41,507 nucleotides of DNA. Source: Nitrospiraceae bacterium (GTDB lineage Bacteria; Nitrospirota; Thermodesulfovibrionia; UBA6902). Both the position numbers and the translations under genes were made by a program. The stretch covers positions 1 to 41,507 of the forward strand of contig QZJG01000027.1 in assembly GCA_003599275.1 (NCBI GenBank), read 5' to 3'. Positions within the stretch are counted from its first letter, which is position 1. Each line of letters starts with the position of its first letter. The notes below the pieces were generated by a model. That model was given only the letters and a program-made list of their open reading frames with translations, was not told where the DNA came from and did not search any database. Below, in pieces: positions 16,130-25,569 of the stretch.

Positions 16130-17725
16130 ATGTTTCCGGAGGAAAGTTTAAAAGGCAGGGCCAACAGGAACAATATTGACCGGCTTATCGGCGTGGCCCC
16201 GAAATCCACGCCCAAAAAGGTAAAGGTGTCTTCAGATATTATGAATGCTGGCAAGGAATTCCAGGGAAAACGCCCCGGTTCCATCATTGAATGGAATGAT
16301 ATGACAGGAACGCCCAAATGGCTGAAGGGAGACCTCTCAGTGCCTTCCGGGGGCACGGCGTCAGAGGCGGGCCGCAACTTCCTGATCGACAACCATGAAC
16401 TTATGGGGGTCAGCGAAGACCTGAAGAATATATACGAGACAGACACCTTCGAGTGGGGTGGAATGAGGCATGTCCGGTACCGGCAAAACTTTGAAAACAT
16501 CCCTGTCTTCGGGGGAGAATTGCTGATCAGCATGGAACAGAACAACAAGGTCAGAATGGTCGCAGGGGATATTTTCAGGAAAATTTCCTTCAGACCTGAA
16601 AGGGAGCCGATATCCGTAAAAGAGGCCATACGCGTCGCGATGGAAGACCTCGGAAAAGACAACTCCCTGCGCGGGAGAATAAGCCATGAGACAGTCCTTT
16701 ATCCCGTAGACGCCAACGGGTTTGCCAAGGTCTACCATCTCACAATCCCGATGCGGACGCCAATAGGCGATTGGGATTATTTTATCGACATCCAGAGCGG
16801 TGAAATCGTAGACAGCTTCAACTCCATGAGATTTTATTTTGCTGCCCGCGCACGGGTATATCCTGAAAATCCCGAAGACACAGCTCTTGCCACGCATGTC
16901 CTACGTAATCTGAAATGGCCGTACAAAAAACTGGAGGGACTTTATTGCAGGGTGTTCAACGAAGACGGGCCCGAGGCAATGGCAGGCGGCAACTACCGTT
17001 TTGATTTCCCGCCGGAGAACACGCACTTCGACGAATCCCAGGTGTATTTTGCGGCTGATGACGCTTATGCCTATTTCCGGGGACGCGGTTTTCGCGGCTT
17101 TACGGTCAACAATCCCTACGGCAAATCCCACGATGGGCAACTTGGCGCCAATGTGCATGTCGGAACGAGATACGATAATGCATTCTACAGCCCTGTCACG
17201 GGCATGATTTATTTCGGAGACGGAAGCTATGAATATGCCAGGAGCGGGTTCCGGGACATGGCAAAAGAGGTGGACATAGTCGTTCACGAATTCACACACG
17301 CGGTCATTGACGAATACAGGCCGGGGATAGCCGGGATTGACGGCGGGGCGCTCCATGAAGGATACGCGGACTATTTTGCATGCTCCCTGATGAATGAGCC
17401 GGAGATCGGGGAATACGTGGCGCCGGAACAGGAGATGAAAGGCATTGTCCGCACCTGCGATAACAGCGACAGGTATCCCGCGTCTCCTTACGAGCCTCAT
17501 GCAAGGGGGAAAGTCTGGGCCGGGGCGTGCTGGGACCTGAGAAAGGAACTGGGACAGGAGGTTACCGACTATCTCATCTTTGGAAGCATCATTTATCTGC
17601 CGAGGGTCCCTTCATTCAGGGACGCAAAAAATGCTCTTCTGATAATAGACGACCTATACTGCGGCCGCGAATACCGCTCTATAATCACAAACATCTTTGA
17701 AAATCAGCGCGGTATCCCGGTGTAG
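16130..17725 (+). CDS. M36/M4-type zinc metallopeptidase with FTP propeptide, no signal peptide visible
   Basis: 531 residues after AAAGGAGT. Residues about 85-235 hold an FTP/PepSY-like propeptide (RYRQNFENIPVFGGELLI, IPMRTPIGDWDYFIDIQSGE as adjacent blocks). The catalytic domain has HEFTH (386-390), GALHEGYADYF with E410 24 residues after H386 and D414, exactly the thermolysin spacing of zinc ligands, and HARGKVWAGACWDL, the fungalysin-style third histidine motif. It should hydrolyse peptides on the N-side of hydrophobic residues after loss of the propeptide. An in-frame stop at 16088 rules out an upstream N-terminus, and MFPEESLKGR is not a signal peptide, odd for a family that is normally secreted. 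Expression may be from a TTGACA at 16065 with a poor -10. Confidence 0.88.
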   Translation: MFPEESLKGRANRNNIDRLIGVAPKSTPKKVKVSSDIMNAGKEFQGKRPGSIIEWNDMTGTPKWLKGDLSVPSGGTASEAGRNFLIDNHELMGVSEDLKNIYETDTFEWGGMRHVRYRQNFENIPVFGGELLISMEQNNKVRMVAGDIFRKISFRPEREPISVKEAIRVAMEDLGKDNSLRGRISHETVLYPVDANGFAKVYHLTIPMRTPIGDWDYFIDIQSGEIVDSFNSMRFYFAARARVYPENPEDTALATHVLRNLKWPYKKLEGLYCRVFNEDGPEAMAGGNYRFDFPPENTHFDESQVYFAADDAYAYFRGRGFRGFTVNNPYGKSHDGQLGANVHVGTRYDNAFYSPVTGMIYFGDGSYEYARSGFRDMAKEVDIVVHEFTHAVIDEYRPGIAGIDGGALHEGYADYFACSLMNEPEIGEYVAPEQEMKGIVRTCDNSDRYPASPYEPHARGKVWAGACWDLRKELGQEVTDYLIFGSIIYLPRVPSFRDAKNALLIIDDLYCGREYRSIITNIFENQRGIPV

Positions 17726-17995
17726 AAGTGTAGAAATCCTGCCTGCCGTTCACCTGGACGGTGGAGCTTGTCCGGGCGGGAAACCCAATTTATCTGTCTC
17801 TCTTTCCGGCAATCCTGAAGCCGGAATCTATTTTTTCCAATGCCTTCCGGATGCCACTTTCGGGCATGATAAAGATAAAAAATGGCAGTTTTAAGGAAAC
17901 TCAGTGTGCATATAAGTTAAAAGCTAAAGTTCATTACAGGTAGTGTCGAATAGTAATCGTGACAAAAGCTATAATTAAGAAGCAAAGGAGAGGAT
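17726..17995. other. Intergenic gap, no gene recognised
   Basis: 270 bp between the metallopeptidase stop and the small lipoprotein. Short frames exist (for example 17761-17943) but lack ribosome sites and recognisable sequence. The only signal is TATAAT at 17970-17975. Confidence 0.5.
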
Positions 17996-18409
17996 ATGTC
18001 AGGGACCATTAAAATAACGTTTTTCTTTTTCTGCCTGTTGTTGTTAAGCTGCGCAACTCAGCAATCAAAAGGCGACAAGCCCGGCACAAAAGATACGGAT
18101 GCGGCCAAAAACCTGATTACAATCATGCCGGCGGGCTCTCATGAAGAATGCATGGCGCTTAAAAAGGGGCAGGTAATGGTTTACAGGTTCAGATCGTCCA
18201 AACCGGTTGATTTCAACGTCCACTATCACGGGACCGACAATGTGTACTATCCCGTTTCTCAAAGTGAAGTTACAGAAGATAACGGCATGATCGATACGAA
18301 GAAACACGCCTTCTATATAGAGACCCAGGAATTCTACTGCCTGATGTGGGACAACCCCGACATGAGACCCGTAAACGTCTCTTATGAATGTGTCGTAAAA
18401 GAAAAGTGA
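17996..18409 (+). CDS. Small lipoprotein, beta-rich
   Basis: 137 residues; AAAGGAGAGG before the ATG. The N-terminus has a strong lipobox (FFFFCLLLLSC, Cys about residue 20), so it is a lipoprotein. The mature part has a region GQVMVYRFRSSKPVDFNVHYHG and YIETQEFYCLMWDNP, in style like the GOLD/emp24 beta-sandwich used for ligand recognition, but the similarity is only by eye. Two cysteines (ECMAL and FYCLMW/YECVV) may form a disulphide. It has a TATAAT at 17970-17975 upstream without a clear -35. Stands alone between the peptidase and the DUF721 gene. Confidence 0.75.
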   Translation: MSGTIKITFFFFCLLLLSCATQQSKGDKPGTKDTDAAKNLITIMPAGSHEECMALKKGQVMVYRFRSSKPVDFNVHYHGTDNVYYPVSQSEVTEDNGMIDTKKHAFYIETQEFYCLMWDNPDMRPVNVSYECVVKEK

Positions 18410-18429
18410 TTGCTTCCCAGTCTGCCTGA

Positions 18430-18864
18430 CTACCTTTTCCCCCTGGTCAGCCCATGCACAATCAGCGTCCTGAAACTCTCCCTGAGCTCCTCGTCCCTGA
18501 CATTTCCAAGTGTATTTTCGATGTATCGCAAGTCATCATCGGTAAGCTCGCAGTTATTTTCCCTATGCTGATCTCCGTCGGACTGTTCCGGAAGGCTGCC
18601 GACCCTGAATCGTATATCGGTCACATTGAACGGCCTGAGTTTTGTGATAATTTCTTCCCTGAAGAAACTCAGATGGTGAAGCCACTGAGGGGAGTCTACA
18701 ATAACGGTGAGGACCTTGCTTTTCATCGTGTCGGGGGCGGTATGGGCCGCTATGGTTTGTCCGACGATGCCTGCCCACTGGTTTCTGAAGGCATTGAGCG
18801 CCACTCCGCCTTCCAGTCCGTAATCTTTGATGAAGGCCTTGAGGATGTTATGGAGGGACCGCAT
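18430..18864 (-). CDS. DUF721 (DciA-like) protein
   Basis: 144 residues. The block QWAGIVGQTIAAHTAPDTMKS, followed by VLTVIVDSPQWLHHLSFFREEIITKL, is the hallmark of the DUF721/DciA family. DciA is the loader or loader-like partner of the replicative helicase DnaB in most bacteria, and binds nucleic acid through a KH-like domain; this protein's C-terminal arm is basic (GLTRGKR). The start at 18864 lacks a good ribosome site, so the exact N-terminus is uncertain. It precedes rpmB on the same strand by transcription direction only loosely (85 bp gap, rpmB first). Family call by motif is good; the DciA role is inferred. Confidence 0.82.
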   Translation of the reverse strand: MRSLHNILKAFIKDYGLEGGVALNAFRNQWAGIVGQTIAAHTAPDTMKSKVLTVIVDSPQWLHHLSFFREEIITKLRPFNVTDIRFRVGSLPEQSDGDQHRENNCELTDDDLRYIENTLGNVRDEELRESFRTLIVHGLTRGKR

Positions 18865-18949
18865 CTGAAATCGTTATCCATTAATCGTCAATCGTTATTT
18901 GTACTTTGTCATGCCGAATAACAAACAACTTAATAACGTATAACGTTCT

Positions 18950-19138
18950 TTATACTGCCTTCTTGACTTTGCCTGAACGGAGACATCTTGTGCACACTTG
19001 CAATCTTCTTGTACCGTGAGAGGTCTGGACCCTCACCTTCTGCAAGTTCGGCAAAAATACGCGTTTGGTCCTGTTGTTGGCGTGGCTGACATTGTTGCCG
19101 GTCACCTTTTTCTTGCCGCAAACTGAACACATTGCCAT
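18950..19138 (-). CDS. rpmB: 50S ribosomal protein L28
   Basis: 62 residues, start at 19138 after [36 protein letters not shown] (two adjacent motifs) with the CxxC and C-x-x-C (CTRC) pairs makes this the zinc-binding form of L28, and [15 protein letters not shown] closes it. It is a constituent of the large subunit. Divergent from infB across a 187-bp region that includes a 9-bp inverted repeat. Confidence 0.95.
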   Translation of the reverse strand: MAMCSVCGKKKVTGNNVSHANNRTKRVFLPNLQKVRVQTSHGTRRLQVCTRCLRSGKVKKAV

Positions 19139-19184
19139 CTTGACCTCCCTGTATTACTTTATGATATTGATATTTCGATTTCCG

Positions 19185-19209
19185 AATCAGACAGGACGTA
19201 TGTCTGATT
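19185..19209. promoter_or_regulatory. Perfect 9-bp inverted repeat between rpmB and infB
   Basis: AATCAGACA (19185-19193) and TGTCTGATT (19201-19209) pair perfectly around GGACGTA. It lies in the divergent rpmB/infB spacer, 47 bp before the rpmB start. No T-run on either side, so an operator or a leader hairpin of rpmB is more plausible than a terminator. Confidence 0.45.
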
Positions 19210-19325
19210 GCTTTAAAAAGAGAAGTTATGATAACATTAAACCAATCGAACTTACAACCCTTGGGTGACTCCGGAATTTTGCAGTTAACTGAACGTATTT
19301 TTGGGCTTTAAGGGTTTATAAAGAA

Positions 19326-21752
19326 ATGGAAAAAAAGACAATGGCTGGAATAAGAATATACGAACTGTCCAAAAAAATAAATATCGGCAACAAAGAGATT
19401 ATTGCCAGGCTTGCGGGCATGGGCATACAGGTAAAATCTCATATGTCCATCATAGATGACGAGACCCTGGCAAAGTTAATGGATATTTTCTCGAAAAAGG
19501 ACCAGGTAAAAATAGACGAAAAACCTGTTTTATCCGGGAAAGAAGTCCCTAAAGTAACGCCTTCATTACCCGAAAAAGACAAGAAAACTGAAGAGAAGGC
19601 AGGGGCCCCAACCGGGAAACTGCGTGAAAAGCCTGCAAGAGAAGTCGAGCCTGCAAAGACCGTCACAACGGCCATTGAAGGAAAAACAGGAGAACCTGTA
19701 CAACCCACAGTAAAAGAGGCCGGCGCGCTTCAGCCTCAGACGGAAACGCCTGTTGCGGCTGAAGAGGATGAAATAATCATCCCCGACAAATTCAAGAAGG
19801 AAGTGGAACGGGCGAAGGTAGCAAAATTCAAGACCAAGCCGGGAATGCAGCGGGCCTTTGATTCCATCAGACGTGTGGACGTAACGAAAAAGGCCCAGGA
19901 TTTCAAGTCCCATTTTAAAGGCAAATACGACAAAAAGCCGCTGGCCCATAAGGCCGAACAGGCCCCGGTTTCCCTCATAACCCAGCCGAGGAAGCGCATA
20001 CTTAAATTCCAGGAAGGCTCTACGGTAAAAGAATTCGCTGAACTTATCGGTCTGAAGATAAATGATGTCATCAAAAAATTTATGGAGCTCGGATACATGC
20101 CGACCATCAACCAGCCGGTGGATTCCGACGCTGCACAGATTGTTGCCGAGGCCTTCGGCGTAAAGATCGAACTTGCAAATATCGAAAGCGAAGAAGCGAT
20201 CCTCGAAAAAACGGAAGCGGATGAGTCCGCCCTCAGTCACCGTCCCCCGATCGTCACAATTATGGGTCACGTAGACCACGGGAAAACCACCCTGCTCGAC
20301 GCGATAAGAAAGACAAAGGTGACCGAAACGGAAGCGGGCGGAATAACACAGCATATAGGCGCCTATAAAGTAAAACTTAAAGACAAAGAGATAACATTCC
20401 TTGATACCCCGGGCCACGAAGCCTTCACGATGATGAGGGCCAGGGGGGCCAGGGTGACAGATATAGTGGTCCTTGTAGTTGCGGCCGATGACAGCGTTAT
20501 GCCCCAGACCATCGAGGCCATCAACCATGCCAGGGCGGCGAACGTTCCTATCGTGGTTGCGATAAACAAGATTGATAAACCCGAGGCGAATATTACAAGG
20601 GTCAGAAATGAGCTTTCACAGTACGGCGTGGTCTCCGAGGAGTGGGGCGGCCAGAATATATTTGTCGAGGTCTCCGCAAAGCAGAATACCGGGATTGAGC
20701 AGCTTCTTGAAATGGTCCTCCTTCAAGCGGACATGATGGAGCTGAAAGCAAACTACAACAGATCTGCAAAGGGCACGATTGTCGAGGCCAAACTCGACAG
20801 AGGCAGGGGACCTGTCGGCACAGTTCTTGTAAATACCGGCGTGCTGAAGGTAGGAGATCCTTTTCTCGTAGGTACGATTGCAGGCAGGGTAAGGGCGCTT
20901 ATTGACGATACCGGACACAAGATCGATCAGGCCGGTCCTTCAACCCCGGTGGAGGTCATCGGTTTCCCCGATGTCCCGCAGGCCGGCGATATCTTTATCG
21001 TTATGGAAGATGAGAGGAAAGCCAGGCAGATCGCCGTAAACAGGCTGCAAAAGCACAGGACAGAAGCGATTACGCGGATGAAGAAGGTCACGCTGGACCA
21101 GCTTTATGAAAAAGTGAAACAGGGCGAAATTCGCGAACTCAACGTCATCCTGAAAGCCGATGTCCAGGGCTCTGCGGAAGCAGTGAAAGACGCGCTTTCC
21201 GCTATCTCACATCCACAGGTCAAAGTCAATGTGATTCACGCCAGCGCGGGAGGCATAAATGAGTCCGACGTCATGCTTGCCGCTGCATCGAATGCGATAA
21301 TAATAGGTTTTAATATACGCCCCGACGCCAAGGCTTCCGCGCTTATGGAGAAAGAGGGCGTCGACGTCAGGCTTTACAACATAATCTACGAAGCTATTGA
21401 AGATGTTAAGAAGGCCCTCGAAGGCCTCCTCGCGCCTACCATCACAGAAAAGGTGTTAGGCAGGGCAGAGGTCAGAAACCTGTTCCATATATCGCGTGTC
21501 GGAACGGTCGCAGGCTGCCATGTGCTTGACGGAAAGATATCGAGGACAAGTACCGGCATCAGGATAATAAGGGACAATGTCGTAGTCTATGAAAGCAAAA
21601 TATCCTCGCTGAAGAGATTCAAGGAAGATATCAAAGAAGCGCAGGCAGGGTTTGAATGCGGAATAATGGTCGAGAATTTCAATGACCTCAAGGTCGGCGA
21701 CATACTGGAAAATTACGTCAAGGAAGAAGTCGCAGCCAAGTTTGAATCCTGA
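19326..21752 (+). CDS. infB: Translation initiation factor IF-2
   Basis: 808 residues. The N-terminal IF2N domain [21 protein letters not shown] is followed by a charged linker rich in Lys, Glu and Pro (about 60-160), a second IF2N-like stretch ([26 protein letters not shown]), then the GTPase domain from about residue 305 with GHVDHGKTT (G1), GITQHIGAY (G2), DTPGHEAF (G3), NKID (G4) and VSAK (G5). Domains II-IV follow ([33 protein letters not shown]). It positions initiator tRNA on the 30S subunit and promotes subunit joining. The first ATG has only a weak ribosome site; the second methionine (19341) is possible. It opens the infB-DUF503-rbfA-nrnA cluster, without the usual rimP-nusA upstream. 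Confidence 0.97.
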   Translation: MEKKTMAGIRIYELSKKINIGNKEIIARLAGMGIQVKSHMSIIDDETLAKLMDIFSKKDQVKIDEKPVLSGKEVPKVTPSLPEKDKKTEEKAGAPTGKLREKPAREVEPAKTVTTAIEGKTGEPVQPTVKEAGALQPQTETPVAAEEDEIIIPDKFKKEVERAKVAKFKTKPGMQRAFDSIRRVDVTKKAQDFKSHFKGKYDKKPLAHKAEQAPVSLITQPRKRILKFQEGSTVKEFAELIGLKINDVIKKFMELGYMPTINQPVDSDAAQIVAEAFGVKIELANIESEEAILEKTEADESALSHRPPIVTIMGHVDHGKTTLLDAIRKTKVTETEAGGITQHIGAYKVKLKDKEITFLDTPGHEAFTMMRARGARVTDIVVLVVAADDSVMPQTIEAINHARAANVPIVVAINKIDKPEANITRVRNELSQYGVVSEEWGGQNIFVEVSAKQNTGIEQLLEMVLLQADMMELKANYNRSAKGTIVEAKLDRGRGPVGTVLVNTGVLKVGDPFLVGTIAGRVRALIDDTGHKIDQAGPSTPVEVIGFPDVPQAGDIFIVMEDERKARQIAVNRLQKHRTEAITRMKKVTLDQLYEKVKQGEIRELNVILKADVQGSAEAVKDALSAISHPQVKVNVIHASAGGINESDVMLAAASNAIIIGFNIRPDAKASALMEKEGVDVRLYNIIYEAIEDVKKALEGLLAPTITEKVLGRAEVRNLFHISRVGTVAGCHVLDGKISRTSTGIRIIRDNVVVYESKISSLKRFKEDIKEAQAGFECGIMVENFNDLKVGDILENYVKEEVAAKFES

Positions 21753-21762
21753 TTTTTAACGA

Positions 21763-22044
21763 ATGATCGTCGGTCTTCTTACTTTGGATCTGCATATACA
21801 CGAGTCACATTCCCTGAAAGAGAAACGCTTCGTAATCAAAAGCCTGACTGACAGGATCAAAAACAAGTTCAATGTCTCAGTGGCGGAAGTTGACGCCAAC
21901 GACCTCTGGCAGAGGGCCGTAATCGGGATAGCATTTGTCTCAAATGAGACAGTGATGATAAACAAGGTCTTCGAGCAGATCAAGAATCTGGTGATAAGCA
22001 TCCATTCAGTGGAATTGATAGATGCAAGGATGGAGCTGCTGTAA
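21763..22044 (+). CDS. DUF503 / YlxP-like protein
   Basis: 93 residues, 10 bp after infB. MIVGLLTLDLHIHESHSLKEKRFVI plus SVAEVDANDLWQRAVIGIAFVS are the typical blocks of the DUF503 (YlxP) family, a small alpha/beta protein nearly always coded between infB and rbfA in bacteria. It is thought to help ribosome or rRNA metabolism, but no biochemical role is certain. Cotranscription with infB is likely from the spacing; no own ribosome site is visible. Confidence 0.92.
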   Translation: MIVGLLTLDLHIHESHSLKEKRFVIKSLTDRIKNKFNVSVAEVDANDLWQRAVIGIAFVSNETVMINKVFEQIKNLVISIHSVELIDARMELL

Positions 22045-22061
22045 AAGAACCGCCGACCGGT

Positions 22062-22080
22062 TGTCATTGCAAAGCAATCT
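22062..22080. repeat. Short palindromic intergenic element
   Basis: ATTGC-AAA-GCAAT within TGTCATTGCAAAGCAATCT, in the 177-bp gap between DUF503 and rbfA. The GTCATTGC...GCAATCT flavour resembles a shortened form of a dispersed repeat common in environmental genomes. The rest of the gap shows AT-rich sequence that may hold a weak promoter. Confidence 0.3.
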
Positions 22081-22221
22081 CCTTTCCCCCTTTCTCAGAC
22101 ATACCTCACCCCCCATTTGGATAATTATGCTAAAATTAAACCACATTTATTCAAGTGTCCGGTTTTGGAAAAAGTCCGTATCCCCCGCTTTTGCGGTTAA
22201 TGACATAAAAAAGAGGAGACC

Positions 22222-22599
22222 ATGCACCCATACAAACGCTCGGCAAGGGTCGGCGATTTAATCAGGGAAGAAGTCGCCGACATAATAATGAACAGGATCA
22301 AACATAAATCCCTCGGTTTCGTCACGGTCACCGGCGCAAAGATAAGCGACGACCTCAGGAATGCGACGGTGTATATCAGTGTCCTCAACGTCGAGGAAGG
22401 CGACAAGACACTGAGGAAACTCAATTCAATGGCGTCATTTGTAAAAGGGGAGCTCGGCAGACGGCTGAAAATGAGATATGTGCCGACCCTTTCCTTCCGG
22501 ATAGATGAAGCGGTTGAATACGGCAGAAAGATCGACAAGCTGCTCGAGGGCATTAAAACGGAAAGGGGCCCACTTGAAGAAGACGAAGATCTCATCTAA
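22222..22599 (+). CDS. rbfA: Ribosome-binding factor A
   Basis: 125 residues with AGAGGAGA before the ATG. RVGDLIREEVADIIM, VTVTGAKISDDLRNATVYISVL and RYVPTLSFRIDEAVEYGRKIDKLL are the defining blocks of RbfA, a KH-fold protein needed for 16S 5'-end maturation and cold adaptation of the 30S subunit. Its last 26 bp overlap the start of nrnA. Cotranscribed with infB and DUF503 is likely. Confidence 0.95.
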   Translation: MHPYKRSARVGDLIREEVADIIMNRIKHKSLGFVTVTGAKISDDLRNATVYISVLNVEEGDKTLRKLNSMASFVKGELGRRLKMRYVPTLSFRIDEAVEYGRKIDKLLEGIKTERGPLEEDEDLI

Positions 22600-23563
22600 G
22601 CTTTTAAATATTTTAACGCGGAACAAATCTTTTGTAATAGCCGGACATATCAACCCTGAAGGTGACGCAATAGGCTCGATACTGGCGCTTGCGCTCGGGC
22701 TGAAAAAAACCGGAAGGAAAAATATTCATCTCCTGAGCAGAGACGGCGTCCCGGCAAATCTGAAGTTTTTGCCGTATGCAGGGCTGGTAAAACAGCTACC
22801 GCCGAAAAAAACAGTCGATGTCCTGATTATAGCGGATTGCAATACACTGGAAAGAACGGGTTTCAGGGAGGTGAAAGCAAAGAACACTGTAATTATAGAC
22901 CACCACATTCCTCCTGACAACGCCGGCGAGTCGGAATTATATAAAAAGCTGTCTGCGGGTCTCATTGACCCGAAGGCCGCCGCAACGGGAATGCTTATTT
23001 TTAAGCTTCTGACGGCGCTCAACATACCGATCGACAAAGACATGGCCACAAATCTGTACACCGCGATTCTGGTGGATACCGGCGGCTTCAGATATTCCAA
23101 TACCTCCCCCGAATCCCTGAGGATGGCATGTCATCTTGTAGAGGCAGGCGCAAGGCCGTGGGACATAACAAAAGAACTCTATGAAAGCATCCCTTATAAA
23201 TCGGTGAAGCTTTTAGGTCTTTCATTAGCGACCCTTGATAAAAAGGACGGCATAGCATGGATGACCGCTACCAGGGACATGTTCAAAAAGACAGGCACTA
23301 CATCTGAAGATTCCGAGGACTTTGTGGATTACCCGAGGAAGGTAAAGGAAAGCGAGGTTGCTGTCTTTTTCAGGGAAGACGAGAAAGACGTATTCAAGTT
23401 GAGCCTCCGTTCAAAAGGGAAAATCGATGTGCAGAAAATCGCGAACAGCTTCGGTGGAGGCGGCCATTTTGCCGCTGCCGGTTGCAAGCTGAAAGGAACT
23501 CTGCGGGATGTTCAGAAGAAGGTCTTTGCCGAGGTGAGAAAAGCTATCAAAAACGCCAAATAG
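22574..23563 (+). CDS. nrnA: Bifunctional oligoribonuclease / PAP phosphatase, DHH family
   Basis: 329 residues from the TTG at 22574, chosen because GAAAGGGG lies 5 bp before it and because the frame upstream adds unrelated residues; it overlaps rbfA by 26 bp. Motifs of the DHH-DHHA1 family: GHINPEGDAIGS, IIADCN, TVIIDHHIP (the DHH motif) and DTGGFRYSNT, then the DHHA1 domain ending SFGGGGHFAAAGCKL. NrnA degrades very short oligoribonucleotides and dephosphorylates pAp. Genetic linkage with rbfA and infB is the classic arrangement. Note PEGD where PDGD is usual. Confidence 0.92.
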   Translation: MKKTKISSKLLNILTRNKSFVIAGHINPEGDAIGSILALALGLKKTGRKNIHLLSRDGVPANLKFLPYAGLVKQLPPKKTVDVLIIADCNTLERTGFREVKAKNTVIIDHHIPPDNAGESELYKKLSAGLIDPKAAATGMLIFKLLTALNIPIDKDMATNLYTAILVDTGGFRYSNTSPESLRMACHLVEAGARPWDITKELYESIPYKSVKLLGLSLATLDKKDGIAWMTATRDMFKKTGTTSEDSEDFVDYPRKVKESEVAVFFREDEKDVFKLSLRSKGKIDVQKIANSFGGGGHFAAAGCKLKGTLRDVQKKVFAEVRKAIKNAK

Positions 23564-23642
23564 GACCGGCTGTCAGATTTTCCCCGTTATTCCATCTGCT
23601 CTTTGTTTGAGATTATTTCGGCAACGACTTCGTCTTAACGCA

Positions 23643-24059
23643 ATGAAGAAATATGAACAACTCGACATATCCGGAGACGTTGGCCTGAGGGTCCGGGGTG
23701 AAAACCTGCCGGAGCTTTTTGCAAACGCGGCGGAGGGGATGTTGGACCTTATTACAGATGTCTCAAAAGTAGTAAGAGAGCCTGAAGAGCGGGAAATTGC
23801 CGTCAGCGCCGAGGCACTTGAAGATTTGCTCATCAAATGGCTCAACGAGCTTGTCTTCCTGTTTGATACATACCGCTTTGCAGGGAAAACATTTGATATC
23901 GATATTGAAAATACCTCGCTGAATGCAAAAATCTCAGGCGGGATTTTTGATCCTGAAGTCAATGAGAGCAGGCTGCTGGTCAAGGCCGCCACATATCATG
24001 ATCTATCGCTGAGAAAAATCAATTCAAAGTGGGAGGCTGTGGTAATATTTGATATATGA
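23643..24059 (+). CDS. Archease
   Basis: 138 residues from the ATG at 23643 (MKKYEQLDISGDVGLRV); the upstream frame adds twelve unrelated residues. The three archease features are present: the aspartates of SGDVGLR, the acidic EALEDLLIKWLNELVFLFD helix, and the closing HDLSLRKINSKWEAVVIFDI. Archease is a calcium/metal-binding partner that speeds guanylylation of the RNA ligase RtcB and broadens its nucleotide use. It lies 18 bp before rtcB, so the partners are encoded together. No strong ribosome site is seen. Confidence 0.92.
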   Translation: MKKYEQLDISGDVGLRVRGENLPELFANAAEGMLDLITDVSKVVREPEEREIAVSAEALEDLLIKWLNELVFLFDTYRFAGKTFDIDIENTSLNAKISGGIFDPEVNESRLLVKAATYHDLSLRKINSKWEAVVIFDI

Positions 24060-24077
24060 CAATAGCGAGGTAACATC

Positions 24078-25523
24078 ATGACCATCGAAGGTTTACATAG
24101 AATTGACGGCACAAGACTCGAAGTCCCCAGGGGCTATAAGGCCGGCATGCGGACCAACGGAATTATTTATGTAGATGAAGAGCTCGAAAAAGAGCTCGAA
24201 AAAGGCGCCATAGAACAAGTTGCCAACGTCGCTGCCTTACCGGGCATTGTGGGTCCGTCTCTTGCGATGCCGGATATTCATACGGGCTACGGATTCAGCA
24301 TAGGGGGAGTGGCTGCCTTTGATTTAAAGGAAGGCATCATTTCTCCGGGCGGCGTCGGTTATGACATCAACTGCGGTGTCCGGCTTTTGAGGACCAACCT
24401 CGCAAAAGAAGAAGTCGCCCCGAAGATCAAAGAGCTTGTGGAAAATTTTTACAGGGACATCCCCACGGGCGTGGGTTCCAAAGGCAAACTGCGTCTGAAT
24501 TCAGAAGAGCACAGAAAGGTGCTCCTTCAGGGAGCGCGCTGGGCCGTTGAGCAGGGCTTTGGTGAAAAGGCGGACCTCGACCATACCGAATCACACGGCT
24601 GCATAGAAGGCGCAGACCCTGATCTGATAAGCAATAAGGCATATGAACGCGGCAGATCGCAGCTCGGCACTCTCGGCTCCGGGAACCACTTTACTGAAAT
24701 ACAGTATGTTGACGAGATTTACGACGAGAAAATCGCCAATGCACTCGGTCTGTTTAAAACCCAGATCACAGTGATGATACATACGGGTTCGCGCGGATTC
24801 GGACATCAGGTCTGCACGGACTTCCTCGAAGTGATGCAGAGGGCGGCGCAGAAATACAATATTGTCCTCCCTGACAGAGAGCTTGCGTGCGCTCCCTTTG
24901 ACAGCGATGAGGCGCGGGATTATCTTGCGTCAATGAAGGCCGCCGCAAATTTCGCGTGGGCCAACAGGCAGTTCATAATGCACTGGGTAAAGGAATCGTT
25001 CATGAATATTTACGGGACCGGACCGAAGACAATCGGAATGAGTCTTATATATGATGTGGCCCATAACATCGCCAAGGTTGAAGAACACATTGTGGACGGC
25101 CAGAAAAGAAGGCTCGTGGTCCATCGCAAAGGCGCAACAAGGGCCTTCCCGCCCGGACATCCGGAACTTCCGGAGGTGTATAAACATATCGGTCAGCCTG
25201 TTATAATACCCGGCGACATGGGCAGGGCGTCCTTTGTCCTCATAGGGACTGAAAGGGGGATGAAAGAGTCTTTCGGCTCTACATGTCATGGGGCAGGAAG
25301 GCTCATGTCAAGACATCAGGCGATAAGAAAGGCAAAGGGGCGCTCAATCCGCAGGGAGATGGAAGACCTGGGCATTGTTGTCAGATCTGCAGGAAGAGAA
25401 ACTCTTGCAGAAGAGATGCCGGAGGCATACAAAGACGTTTCCCATGTCGTGGATGTTGTCCACAATGCAGGATTATCGAAAAAGGTCGCGAAGCTGAGAC
25501 CGCTGGGAGTGATAAAAGGGTAA
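24078..25523 (+). CDS. rtcB: RNA-splicing ligase RtcB
   Basis: 481 residues, GAGGT before the ATG. Metal-site motif GGVGYDINCGVR (Asp and Cys ligands), GTLGSGNHFTEIQ, HTGSRGFGHQ, YDVAHNIAKVEEH, HRKGATRAFPPGH (the histidine that is guanylylated is in the HRKGA-AFPPGH neighbourhood), GDMGRASFVLIG and TCHGAGRLMSR. RtcB joins RNA 2',3'-cyclic phosphate or 3'-phosphate ends to 5'-OH ends using GTP and manganese, in RNA repair or tRNA splicing. All motifs are intact and length is standard. Encoded after archease; the pair follows the infB-nrnA cluster. Confidence 0.96.
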   Translation: MTIEGLHRIDGTRLEVPRGYKAGMRTNGIIYVDEELEKELEKGAIEQVANVAALPGIVGPSLAMPDIHTGYGFSIGGVAAFDLKEGIISPGGVGYDINCGVRLLRTNLAKEEVAPKIKELVENFYRDIPTGVGSKGKLRLNSEEHRKVLLQGARWAVEQGFGEKADLDHTESHGCIEGADPDLISNKAYERGRSQLGTLGSGNHFTEIQYVDEIYDEKIANALGLFKTQITVMIHTGSRGFGHQVCTDFLEVMQRAAQKYNIVLPDRELACAPFDSDEARDYLASMKAAANFAWANRQFIMHWVKESFMNIYGTGPKTIGMSLIYDVAHNIAKVEEHIVDGQKRRLVVHRKGATRAFPPGHPELPEVYKHIGQPVIIPGDMGRASFVLIGTERGMKESFGSTCHGAGRLMSRHQAIRKAKGRSIRREMEDLGIVVRSAGRETLAEEMPEAYKDVSHVVDVVHNAGLSKKVAKLRPLGVIKG

Positions 25524-25569
25524 GAAGAGTGACGAGTTGCAATCAAAATTATTATAAAAGGACAACGGC

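Noticed and set aside
17761-17943. 60-codon frame in the gap after the metallopeptidase
   Set aside because: No ribosome site and no recognisable sequence; likely chance.
19566-20528. 320-codon open frame antisense to infB
   Set aside because: It lies wholly within the conserved IF-2 frame, has no ribosome site, and its composition (rich in Phe, Arg, Gly) is the usual shadow of a GC-biased gene.
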